A stretch of DNA of 55,592 bases from JADLEX01 sp964586775 (GTDB taxonomy: Bacteria > Lernaellota > Lernaellaia > JACKCT01), in assembly GCA_964586775.1 (NCBI GenBank), contig CAZPJD010000132.1, forward strand, positions 1-55,592. The letters are read 5' to 3'. Below are positions 26,638-34,781 of the stretch, piece after piece. The notes beneath the pieces were generated by a model. It was not told where the DNA came from. It was given only the letters and a program-made list of their open reading frames with translations, and did not search any database. Within the stretch, counting starts at the first letter, position 1. Each line of letters begins with the position of its first letter. The translations under genes and the position numbers were made by a program.

Positions 26638-27438
26638 GTGCAGGCGCTGACGCCGTTTCGCATGGGCCTCGCCGCGCCGCTCGACGGCGTGCGTTTCATG
26701 CGCGCGAACCCTCGGCTGATGAAGTACTTCGCCGTCCCCGTCGCGATCAACACGCTCGTTTACAGCGTCGGCGCGTGGTTCTTCTATCGAAACCTCTCGT
26801 CGCTGCTGCATTGGATCTTCGCCGACCCCGAGACCTGGTACATGAAGCTCGCGTTTTATTCGCTCGGCTTCGTCATCGCGGCGGTGTTTTCGCTCGTCCT
26901 CATCTTCACCTTCACGGCCGTCGGGATGATCCTCGCCGGACCCTTCATGGAAGTGGTGTCGGAAAAGGTTGACGAAATCCGTCTCGGCCGCAAGACCGCG
27001 CCGCAGGGCACGTCGATTTTATCCGACGTGGTGCGTTCGCTGGGCACGCAGGTGAAGAAGATCGTCCTGTTCCTGCTGATCCAGGGCGGCTGCCTGCTGT
27101 TCCACTTCATCCCGCTCATCGGCAATCTCGTGGCTACCGCGATGCAGACGATCGTCGCGTTCTTTTTTCTCGCGTGGGAGTTCTGGGACTTTCCCATGGA
27201 CGTGCGTCGGATGGATTTTGCGCGCAAGAAAGACCTGATGCTTCGCTACAAGTCGACGGCGCTCGGCTTCGGCGCGGTGTGCTTCGTTTACATGCTCATC
27301 CCCGTCTTCAACTTCATCATGATGCCCGCGTCGGTCGCGGGGGCGACGATCCTCGTCTCGAAGCTGCTCGGCGAGGAAGCGCTGCCGCCGTCCGTCGAGA
27401 TTCCCGACGTGCCGGAAGTGACACTTCCCACGGCCTGA
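26638..27438 (+). CDS. EI24/CysZ-like integral membrane protein
   Basis: The 266-residue protein starts with a short amphipathic part and PRLMKYFAVPVAINTLVYS, a hallmark of the EI24/CysZ (formerly DUF540) family. Four or more hydrophobic segments follow, with the conserved FTAVGMILAGPFMEVVSEKV stretch near residues 90-115 and FPLDV-like FPMDVRRMDFARKKD. CysZ transports sulphate, but many family members have no assigned role and no cysteine-synthesis gene is nearby. GTG start at 26638, with GGAG seven bases upstream inside the preceding gene. Confidence 0.85.
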   Translation: MQALTPFRMGLAAPLDGVRFMRANPRLMKYFAVPVAINTLVYSVGAWFFYRNLSSLLHWIFADPETWYMKLAFYSLGFVIAAVFSLVLIFTFTAVGMILAGPFMEVVSEKVDEIRLGRKTAPQGTSILSDVVRSLGTQVKKIVLFLLIQGGCLLFHFIPLIGNLVATAMQTIVAFFFLAWEFWDFPMDVRRMDFARKKDLMLRYKSTALGFGAVCFVYMLIPVFNFIMMPASVAGATILVSKLLGEEALPPSVEIPDVPEVTLPTA

Positions 27439-27478
27439 GCCCGCTCGTCCCCGCCGGCCTGCCTGTCACAATTACGCG

Positions 27479-27507
27479 TTGACAACACCGGGCGCGAACG
27501 CACAATG
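27479..27507 (+). promoter_or_regulatory. Candidate promoter upstream of the glycosidase-like lipoprotein gene
   Basis: A perfect TTGACA (27479-27484) is followed after 17 bases by ACAATG (27502-27507). The leader to the chosen start would be about 55 bases. Confidence 0.38.
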
Positions 27508-27568
27508 AAAACCGCAACGCGTGCCCGGCGACGGCGCACATTCATCTGTTTGATTGGACGAACCAGCT

Positions 27569-29749
27569 TTGCGTTCCCTTCGTACCCTGACGGTCTTGCT
27601 CGCCCTGATGACCGCGATTGCCCTCGGTGCTTGGGCTTGCACCGGTGGGGGAGACGACGACGACTCGTCGGCGGGCGACGACGATTCCGCGCCGGTCACT
27701 TCGGCGATCGTGATCGTCGTACCGGCGGGTGCGGGCTCGATCATCGACCTGGCGGCCGAGGACGCGAAATCGTTGTTGGCGCGCTCTGTTTGGCGTTTCG
27801 GCGAGGACGCCGTCGTCATTTCGAATGAGCTACCCGCCGCCGCGGCCGAGTTGGTCGTGGTTCTGGAAGATCCAGGTGCGGCCGACTCGGCCTTTGAAGA
27901 ACTGGAGCGCGCGACGCTCGGACCGGAAGGCTATCGCATTCGGCGCGCCGACACCGATGCCGGGCCGACGTTTGTGATTGCGGGCGGCGACGCGAACGGC
28001 GTCCAATACGGACTCTATCGATTGCTCGAAATCCTCGGGATGCGTTTCTTCCATCCCGAGCAGGACTTCGTTCCGGAATTCGAGGGGCAGCTTCCGGAAG
28101 CGCTCGACCTTGTCGAATCGCCCTCATACGCGCGGCGCGGATTCCACATCCACACGATGCACCCCATCGAGGCGGCCGAGTTCCTGCAGCGCGATCGGCC
28201 CGATTACCTCGAATACGCGAAGAGGCTGATCGACTGGCACGTGCGCAATCGCCAGAACTACATGCAGTGGGAGCTTTTGCGCACGGTGGACTTCGAGGCG
28301 GCCGAGGAGCACTTCCGCGCCATCGCCCTTTACGCGCACGCGCGCGGCATGAAGATCGGCATCGTCGTGACGTGGGTCTTTCAGCAGCAAAAAGCGTGGA
28401 AGATCGTACCGTGGTTCGGCTGCGAATGCCGCGAGGAGATGGAGGCGAATATCGACCGCCTCATGCGCGTGCCGTGGGACCACATCAACCTGGAAATGGG
28501 CACTTCGGAGTTCACGCCGACGAACGACGAATTGCAGGTCGCGTGGATGAACAACACCGTCGCGTATCTGGCCGAGCGCTATCCGGACACCGACGCCTCG
28601 GTGAAGGTGCACGTTTCGTCGGGGCAGTTCTCCGACGCCTACGGCGTGAACTTCAACTTCTTGCCGCAGTTCGCCGACCCGCGCATGGGCGTCTATCCGC
28701 ACACGGTGCAGTTTTACGACCTGCTCGGCCCCGCGCCGACTTACGAGAACGACAGCTTCCGCTTCATGCACGAGTGGATGCTGGACCGAGTGGGCGAACG
28801 CAAGGTCTATTACTACCCCGAGACGGCCTATTGGGTTTCGTTCGATATCGACGTGCCGCTCTTCCTGCCGGTCTACATCCTGAATCGCTGGCGCGACATC
28901 CAACTGCTGGCCGACGAAGGCATCGACGGCCACGTGACGTTCACGTCGGGACACGAGTGGGGCTACTGGCTCAGCGACTGGGCCGTCGCGCGAATGACGT
29001 TTAACGCCGATGAGGATCTGACCGACGTGCTCGGCGATTTCACGTCGATATTCGGAAGCGACGCCGAACCCATGCGAGACGCGCTGCTCGATCTGATCGC
29101 CCTCGAAGAGCATGCGCTCATCGATCAAGAGATGGTCTCGTACCTGACCGGGCAGGACACCTTCGACGAGATCGGCTACCTGCTCGGATCCTCCACGCAG
29201 CCCAAGCCGGTCGCCTTTTCCGAGATTGACGCGATGGATGCCGGTGCGCTCGCGAATTTCGAGACCCAAACGCTCGCCTCGCTCGGCTCGATGGCGTCGC
29301 GATTCGACGCGATCGCGGGTGATGTCGAGTCTTTGGGGACGGGCGTGCCGGACGACGCTCGGGCGTGGTTCGACGAGATGCGCGATGCGTTCCGCGTCAA
29401 CGCGCTGCGCGCCGGGCATTCGTACGCGCTTTACGCGGGTGCTGCGAATCGGAGGCGCGCGGAGATGGGACTCGATCCCGCGGGCGAGGACGTGTCGCGC
29501 GGGCACTTCGATGCCGCCCTCGCCACGACCGACGAATTCCTCGAACTGATGCGCCGTCGCGAGGCGCGCTACCGCTATCCGCTCGCGCTCTCCAGCTCCT
29601 GGGAACGCAGTCTGACGTCGTACGACTTCCGCTACCTTTGGGAGGCGTCGACGGCATACTGGTATCGTCGCGCCGAAAAGCAGGCGATCGACAAGGAATT
29701 CAGCCCCTTCCTCATGAACGTCATCGACCCCTTCTGGTTCATTTTCTGA
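27569..29749 (+). CDS. Large lipoprotein, glycoside hydrolase-like (GH20/DUF4838-type N-terminal domain)
   Basis: The 726-residue exported protein has a lipoprotein-like signal with Cys24; the residue before last of the lipobox is Trp, which is unusual. An acidic spacer TGGGDDDDSSAGDDDSAP follows directly. Residues about 35-170 match the alpha/beta domain that precedes GH20- or glucuronidase-type barrels: GYRIRRAD, GGDANGVQYGLYRLLEILGM and RFFHPEQDFVPE. A TIM-barrel-like region (about 185-480) contains HINLEMGTSEF and TFTSGHEWGYWLSDW, then a helical C-terminus. No catalytic pair can be assigned with certainty. TTG 27569 is the best start for a signal peptide; TTG 27554 is also in frame. Confidence 0.78.
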   Translation: MRSLRTLTVLLALMTAIALGAWACTGGGDDDDSSAGDDDSAPVTSAIVIVVPAGAGSIIDLAAEDAKSLLARSVWRFGEDAVVISNELPAAAAELVVVLEDPGAADSAFEELERATLGPEGYRIRRADTDAGPTFVIAGGDANGVQYGLYRLLEILGMRFFHPEQDFVPEFEGQLPEALDLVESPSYARRGFHIHTMHPIEAAEFLQRDRPDYLEYAKRLIDWHVRNRQNYMQWELLRTVDFEAAEEHFRAIALYAHARGMKIGIVVTWVFQQQKAWKIVPWFGCECREEMEANIDRLMRVPWDHINLEMGTSEFTPTNDELQVAWMNNTVAYLAERYPDTDASVKVHVSSGQFSDAYGVNFNFLPQFADPRMGVYPHTVQFYDLLGPAPTYENDSFRFMHEWMLDRVGERKVYYYPETAYWVSFDIDVPLFLPVYILNRWRDIQLLADEGIDGHVTFTSGHEWGYWLSDWAVARMTFNADEDLTDVLGDFTSIFGSDAEPMRDALLDLIALEEHALIDQEMVSYLTGQDTFDEIGYLLGSSTQPKPVAFSEIDAMDAGALANFETQTLASLGSMASRFDAIAGDVESLGTGVPDDARAWFDEMRDAFRVNALRAGHSYALYAGAANRRRAEMGLDPAGEDVSRGHFDAALATTDEFLELMRRREARYRYPLALSSSWERSLTSYDFRYLWEASTAYWYRRAEKQAIDKEFSPFLMNVIDPFWFIF

Positions 29750-29784
29750 CCGATTTCGGGCGAAAAACCCGCGCCCGCGCGCGT

Positions 29785-29813
29785 TTGCGTCATGGGCGTC
29801 TTCTGATTAGAGT
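29785..29813 (+). promoter_or_regulatory. Candidate promoter of the polysaccharide cluster
   Basis: TTGCGT (29785-29790) and TAGAGT (29808-29813) are 17 bases apart. The transcript would begin about 15 bases before the asparagine synthase ATG and include its CGGAGG ribosome binding site. Confidence 0.42.
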
Positions 29814-29834
29814 GTCGCCGCGACGGAGGCCGAA

Positions 29835-31757
29835 ATGTGCGGCATTTGTGGCGAATTTTCTTACGCCGCCGGGGACGTGAACCCGGACACCGTGCTTCGC
29901 ATGACGTCGACCATGGCGCATCGCGGACCTGACGCCGACGGCACCTACCTGTCCCCCGACCGCCGGGTCGGTTTCGGGCATCGACGGCTTTCGATCATCG
30001 ACCTCTCCGAGGCCGGTCGCCAGCCGATGTGCAACGAAGACCGCACGGTCTGGATCACGTTCAACGGCGAGATCTACAACCACGACGAAGTGCGCCGCGA
30101 ACTGATCGCGCGCGGCCACACGTACCATAGCCGCACCGACACCGAGACAATCGTCCACGCCTACGAAGAGTGGGGCGTCGAGGCGATTCACCGCCTGCAC
30201 GGGATGTTCGCGTTCGCGATCTGGGACGAGCGTCGCGGCAAGATGCTGCTCGTGCGCGATCGCATTGGCATCAAGCCGCTCTATTTTTGTCAGAGCGGCG
30301 GGCGGCTCCTTTTCGGCTCCGAAATCAAGGCGATCCTCGCCCACGGCGCGGTCACGCCGGACCTCGACGAAGAGGCGGCGTTTCACTACCTCTCGTTTAT
30401 GGTTACGCCCGCGCCGATGACGATGTTCGCGGGTATCCGCAAGCTCCCCGCCGGGCATTACATGGAGATCGACGGTGCGGGCAACGCGAAGATCGTTCAG
30501 TACTGGGACGTGATCCCCGACCCCGCAAAGTGGTCGCCGGTGACCGACGAACACGAGGCGGTCGAGACGGTCCAGTCGCTTCTGCGTTCGGCCGTCGAAA
30601 AGCGCATGATGTCCGACGTGCCCTTCGGCGTGTTCCTGTCGGGCGGCGTCGATTCGAGCACCAACGTCGCGCTCATGAGCCAGGCGTCGTCGCTGCCCGT
30701 GCGCACCTTCACGGTGGGCTACAAGGACGACGGCGAGTTCAACGAGCTGGTCTACGCGCGGCGCATCGCGCAGGACTTCGGCACCGAGCATCACGAGATC
30801 CTGATCGACGAAAAAGACTTTCGCGACTTCGTCCCGCAACTGATTTATCACCAGGACGAACCGATCGCCGACTGGGTATGCGTGCCGCTTTACTACGTAT
30901 CGAAGCTGCTGCGCGACAGCGGCACGATCGTGGTGCAGGTGGGCGAGGGCGCCGACGAATTGTTCTGCGGCTATCCCGGCTACCTGCCTTATCTGAGTCC
31001 CAAGGCGGATTTTTATCGCAAATTTCTCAAGCTCCCGCGCTGGATGCGCCGGGGCGTGGGAGCGAGCGCCGAGGCCCTGGGGTCGGCGTGGGAGTTCCCG
31101 CCGTTTCCGCTCAACGTGCTGGGCGAGGCCGGGCGATCGCACGAGCTGTTCTGGAGCGGTGCGGCGCTGTTTCGCGGGCAAACCAAGCGCCGCCTGACCG
31201 CCCCGTGGTCGGCGTCGCGGCTCGACAGCTTCGACGCGATCAAGCCGTATTACGACCGCTTTGACGAAATGTGCCCGGCGGGTGATCCCCTGAACCGCAT
31301 GGTGTATCAGGAGTTCAAGCTGCGCCTGCCCGAGCTGCTGCTCATGCGCGTCGACAAGATGACGATGGGCGTGTCGGTCGAAGCGCGCGTGCCGTTTCTC
31401 GATCACCTGCTCGTGGAATACGCCTTCCGCATCCCGCAGAGCATGAAACTCAAGGACGGCGTTCTCAAGTCGGTGCTCAAAAAGGCCGTGCGCGGCCTGA
31501 TCCCCGACGAGATCATCGACCGCAAAAAGCAGGGCTTCGGCGTTCCGGGCCAGAAGTGGATGGAAGGCTATATGGACGAGTACTCGCGCGACGCGATCTT
31601 CAACTCGTCGCTGCGCGAGCGAAAACTTTTCGACTACGATTTCGTCGACGCGCTCTTCCGCCATTCGCGCGATCAGGCGCACGTCAGCGCCATCTACATC
31701 TGGACGCTCGTCAACTTCTCGCTCTGGTACGACCACTGGGTGACGCGCACCCGCTGA
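29835..31757 (+). CDS. asnB: Asparagine synthase (glutamine-hydrolysing)
   Basis: The 640-residue two-domain amidotransferase has a glutaminase domain with the N-terminal nucleophile Cys2 (MCGICGEFSY) and NGEIYNHDEVR. The synthetase domain has the ATP loop FLSGGVDSS and VGEGADELFCGYPGYL. Such AsnB copies are common at the head of capsule and O-antigen clusters, where they may amidate sugar carboxylates rather than make free asparagine. The following flippase, glycosyltransferase and heparinase genes support that reading. CGGAGG lies five bases upstream of the ATG. Confidence 0.94.
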   Translation: MCGICGEFSYAAGDVNPDTVLRMTSTMAHRGPDADGTYLSPDRRVGFGHRRLSIIDLSEAGRQPMCNEDRTVWITFNGEIYNHDEVRRELIARGHTYHSRTDTETIVHAYEEWGVEAIHRLHGMFAFAIWDERRGKMLLVRDRIGIKPLYFCQSGGRLLFGSEIKAILAHGAVTPDLDEEAAFHYLSFMVTPAPMTMFAGIRKLPAGHYMEIDGAGNAKIVQYWDVIPDPAKWSPVTDEHEAVETVQSLLRSAVEKRMMSDVPFGVFLSGGVDSSTNVALMSQASSLPVRTFTVGYKDDGEFNELVYARRIAQDFGTEHHEILIDEKDFRDFVPQLIYHQDEPIADWVCVPLYYVSKLLRDSGTIVVQVGEGADELFCGYPGYLPYLSPKADFYRKFLKLPRWMRRGVGASAEALGSAWEFPPFPLNVLGEAGRSHELFWSGAALFRGQTKRRLTAPWSASRLDSFDAIKPYYDRFDEMCPAGDPLNRMVYQEFKLRLPELLLMRVDKMTMGVSVEARVPFLDHLLVEYAFRIPQSMKLKDGVLKSVLKKAVRGLIPDEIIDRKKQGFGVPGQKWMEGYMDEYSRDAIFNSSLRERKLFDYDFVDALFRHSRDQAHVSAIYIWTLVNFSLWYDHWVTRTR

Positions 31758-31796
31758 CGCCGGCGGTTTCGCGGGGACGGGAGAAATCGTAGGCCG

Positions 31797-33107
31797 ATGT
31801 TCCTCGCCAATTCCGCCGTCACGCTGATCTGCCGCGTCACGACGATGGGCGTTGGCCTCATCTCCGGCATTTTCGTCGCGCGCTACCTGCACCCCGAGGG
31901 CAAGGGGATTCTCGCCACGATCGGCGTGCTGACGGGAACGGCCATTCAGCTCAGCCATCTCGGGCTGCCGTCGGCCAACGTGCACATGGCCGCGAAAAAC
32001 CGCGCCGACGCACCGGCGCTGCTGGCCAATTCGCTGTGGTGGGGGCTCGCGGTCGGCGGGCTCATTGCGGCGGGCGTCTTCGCGGCGTGGCTCGCCGCTC
32101 CCGACCTGCTCGACGGCGTCAACGGGCCGATCCTCGCCGTTGCGTTGCTTTCGGTGCCCGCATCGCTCGCCGCGCTGCTGCTTTCCAACACGGCGATCGG
32201 GCTGGAGCTGTTCTTTTTCTACAATATCCTCGACGTCGCGGTGGCGGTGGTCGGCGTCTTTCTCAACGTCGGTCTTCTCGTTCTTGCGGGCGCGGGGGCG
32301 TACGAACTCGTCTGGCTCGCGACCATCGGCGCGTGGGTTACGCTCGGCGTGCTCGTCTATTACCTCGGCCGGCGTTTTGGTTTCGCCTTCCGACCCGACG
32401 TGGCGTTGCTCAAGTCGTCCCTGACCTACGGCTTCCATCTGTGGCTCACGATGCTCATGAGCTTTCTTGTTTTGCGCATCGACACGCTCGTCGTGAATTC
32501 GGTGTGCGGCGCGGACGAGACCGGCATCTACTCCGTCTCGGTGCTCGCCATCGACGTGCTGCAACTCATCCCCGCGGCGGTGGGCACGGTGCTCTTCCCG
32601 CGCCTGTCGGCGCTCGATCCAGAAGCCCGCAATGTGGCCTTCGTGCGCGTCGTTCAGACCTTTTGGCCGCTGCTCATCGCCGTGGCGATCGTCTGCGGCG
32701 TCGTCTTTGCGCCGTTTGTTCGTCTGCTTTACGGCGAGCCCTTCGTCCCGGCCATCGGCGCGTTCTACATCCTGCTGCCGGGTACTTTCTTTCTCTCGAT
32801 TCAGATCCTCGTGGTGAACAGTCTCGCCGCGCGGGGCGATGTGCGCGCTCTCCCGTGGCTTTGGGCCATCACCACCGTCGTCAATCTCGGCCTGACACTT
32901 CTGCTCGTGCCGAAATGGGGAATTGCCGGAGCGGCGTGGGCCTCCACCATCGCCTACACGCTGATTTTCGTGCTCATGGTCGGCTGGCACCGGCACCGGT
33001 GGCCCCAGGTGAGCCTCTCCGATATGCTGGTGCCGCGTTGGTCGAGTTTCGCGTTTTTGTGGGACGAAACGCGCCGGACACTCGCGGCCTTGAAACCGGG
33101 CCGCTGA
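31797..33107 (+). CDS. Wzx-like polysaccharide flippase (MOP superfamily)
   Basis: The 436-residue membrane protein has about 12-14 helices. The N-terminal FLANSAVTLICRVTTMGVGL and FVARYLHPEGKGILA are typical of polysaccharide exporters of the RfbX/MurJ type, as are LVLRIDTLVVNSVCGADETG and LFPRLSAL. It would flip lipid-linked repeat units to the periplasm. It begins 39 bases after asnB and precedes the glycosyltransferase gene. No polymerase (Wzy) is recognisable in the cluster. Confidence 0.9.
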   Translation: MFLANSAVTLICRVTTMGVGLISGIFVARYLHPEGKGILATIGVLTGTAIQLSHLGLPSANVHMAAKNRADAPALLANSLWWGLAVGGLIAAGVFAAWLAAPDLLDGVNGPILAVALLSVPASLAALLLSNTAIGLELFFFYNILDVAVAVVGVFLNVGLLVLAGAGAYELVWLATIGAWVTLGVLVYYLGRRFGFAFRPDVALLKSSLTYGFHLWLTMLMSFLVLRIDTLVVNSVCGADETGIYSVSVLAIDVLQLIPAAVGTVLFPRLSALDPEARNVAFVRVVQTFWPLLIAVAIVCGVVFAPFVRLLYGEPFVPAIGAFYILLPGTFFLSIQILVVNSLAARGDVRALPWLWAITTVVNLGLTLLLVPKWGIAGAAWASTIAYTLIFVLMVGWHRHRWPQVSLSDMLVPRWSSFAFLWDETRRTLAALKPGR

Positions 33108-33152
33108 TCGAACGATGACGCGCGCGAATTTGTGGATGGATCGGGGCGGGGC

Positions 33153-34781
33153 GTGATCTACATTCTCACTCCCACGAATACGCAGGGGGCCGCACGTCCG
33201 GGCGAAACCGCGCTGACGCTCGAAGACCTCATGCGTCTTCGCAAGACGCCGTTCGCGCTGATGCGACGCATCTTGTTCGCGCCGCGAAACGAACGCTGCG
33301 CCGCCGTCGTCAGCGACCTGCGGACGCACCAACGATTCTTTTTCATCAAGCTGCTATGCCTGCTCACGCCGGGCTCGCCCCGCGAGATTGTGGATCTCGA
33401 CGGTCGGACGATGCCCGTGCGCTGGGGCGAGTTTCTGACGAGCGATCTGCCCGAGATGATCGTCGATCTGGCGCGCGCACCCATGGCCATGCGCGGATTT
33501 GTGCGGGGCCTTCGCGATCTGCTCGCCGCGACGCAGCCCGTGCGGCAGGTCGCGCCGACGTCGGAAAAATCCGTGTGGTTCTACCGCACCGATCTGTTTT
33601 TCGGGGTGAAGGCCGGCGGCAGCGTCGGCCACATCACGGGCGTGTGCAAGGGTTTTACGCGGCTGGGGTTCGGCGTCACCGCGTTCGCCGCCGACGCCCT
33701 CGAATTCCTGCGCCCGCACGGCATCCCTGTCGAGGTCGTGCCGATGCGCAAGGCGTTTCGCAACTTCCCCGAGCTGCGGACCGTCGCGTACGAACGGACC
33801 TTCGAGGACGCGATGCGCGAGCGCTCGCGACGCACTCGCCCCTCGCTCGTCTATCAGCGCCTTTCGCTCAACAACTTCGCGGGCGCCGCGTGCGCGCGGG
33901 CCTGGAACGTGCCGTTCGTGCTCGAATACAACGGTTCCGAGGTGTGGGTTTCGAAGCATTGGGGGCAGACGGAACTTCGGCTCGCGAAGTGGTCGCTCAT
34001 GGCCGAGGACGTGTGTTTTCGCCACGCCGACCTCATCGTCGTCGTGTCGGCCGTCCTGCGCGACGAACTCGTCTCGCGCGGTGTGCCGGCGGAAAAGATT
34101 CTCGTGAACCCAAACGCGGTCGACCCCGAGATCTATGACCCCGCGCGGTTCGACGCGGCGAACATCGCCGACTCGCGCGCGGGTTTTGGATTCGCGCCCG
34201 ATCACCTCGTGTTCGGCTTCATCGGTACGTTTTCGATGTGGCACGGTGTCGAGGTGCTCGCCGAGGCGATCCCGCGTCTGGTCGCCGCGCGCGACGACCT
34301 GCGTTTCCTGCTGATCGGCGACGGACCGCTGCACTACCCCGTACGCGAACGGCTGAAGGCGGCGGGCGTCGGCGAGCGGTGCGTGCTGACGGGACTCGTG
34401 CCGCAGATGGAGGCGGTGCGTCATCTGGCGGCGTGCGACGCCTATCTCTCGCCGCACGTGCCGAATCCCGACGGCAGCCGGTTCTTCGGCTCGCCGACGA
34501 AACTCTTCGAGTACATGGCGATGGGCCGCGCGATCGTGGCGAGCGATCTGGAGCAGATCGGCGAAATCCTCGTGCATGAGCAAACGGCGCTGCTGGCAAA
34601 GCCGGGCGACGTGGACGCGCTCGTCGCGGCGGTGCTGCGCGTCGCGGCTGATCGCGATTTGCGCGAGCGGCTCGGGCGCAACGCGCGCGAAGCGGCCCTT
34701 CGCGATCACACGTGGGATGCCCACGTCCAAAGGATTCTGAACGCGCTGGCGGCACGCGGCGCGACACCGGGGACGACATGA
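33153..34781 (+). CDS. Glycosyltransferase family 4 with an N-terminal extension
   Basis: The 542-residue enzyme has an N-terminal extra part of about 140 residues (TPTNTQGAARPGETALTLED) of unknown fold, followed by a GT-B glycosyltransferase. The core shows FFGVKAGGSVGHITGVCKGF, NNFAGAACARAWNVPFVLEY, VNPNAVDPEIY, and the donor-binding region GFIGTFSMWHGVEVLAEAIP with FEYMAMGRAIVASDLEQIGE. The core matches retaining GT4 enzymes. GTG 33153 is chosen for the purine-rich stretch before it; GTG 33132 would add seven residues. The stop overlaps the oxidoreductase start (ATGA). The sugar is unknown. Confidence 0.86.
   Translation: MIYILTPTNTQGAARPGETALTLEDLMRLRKTPFALMRRILFAPRNERCAAVVSDLRTHQRFFFIKLLCLLTPGSPREIVDLDGRTMPVRWGEFLTSDLPEMIVDLARAPMAMRGFVRGLRDLLAATQPVRQVAPTSEKSVWFYRTDLFFGVKAGGSVGHITGVCKGFTRLGFGVTAFAADALEFLRPHGIPVEVVPMRKAFRNFPELRTVAYERTFEDAMRERSRRTRPSLVYQRLSLNNFAGAACARAWNVPFVLEYNGSEVWVSKHWGQTELRLAKWSLMAEDVCFRHADLIVVVSAVLRDELVSRGVPAEKILVNPNAVDPEIYDPARFDAANIADSRAGFGFAPDHLVFGFIGTFSMWHGVEVLAEAIPRLVAARDDLRFLLIGDGPLHYPVRERLKAAGVGERCVLTGLVPQMEAVRHLAACDAYLSPHVPNPDGSRFFGSPTKLFEYMAMGRAIVASDLEQIGEILVHEQTALLAKPGDVDALVAAVLRVAADRDLRERLGRNAREAALRDHTWDAHVQRILNALAARGATPGTT

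Noticed and set aside
29749..29834. CGGGCG/CGCCCG hairpin after the glycosidase-like lipoprotein as a terminator.
   Set aside because: The loop is nine bases and there is no T-run after the stem, so it is not convincing.
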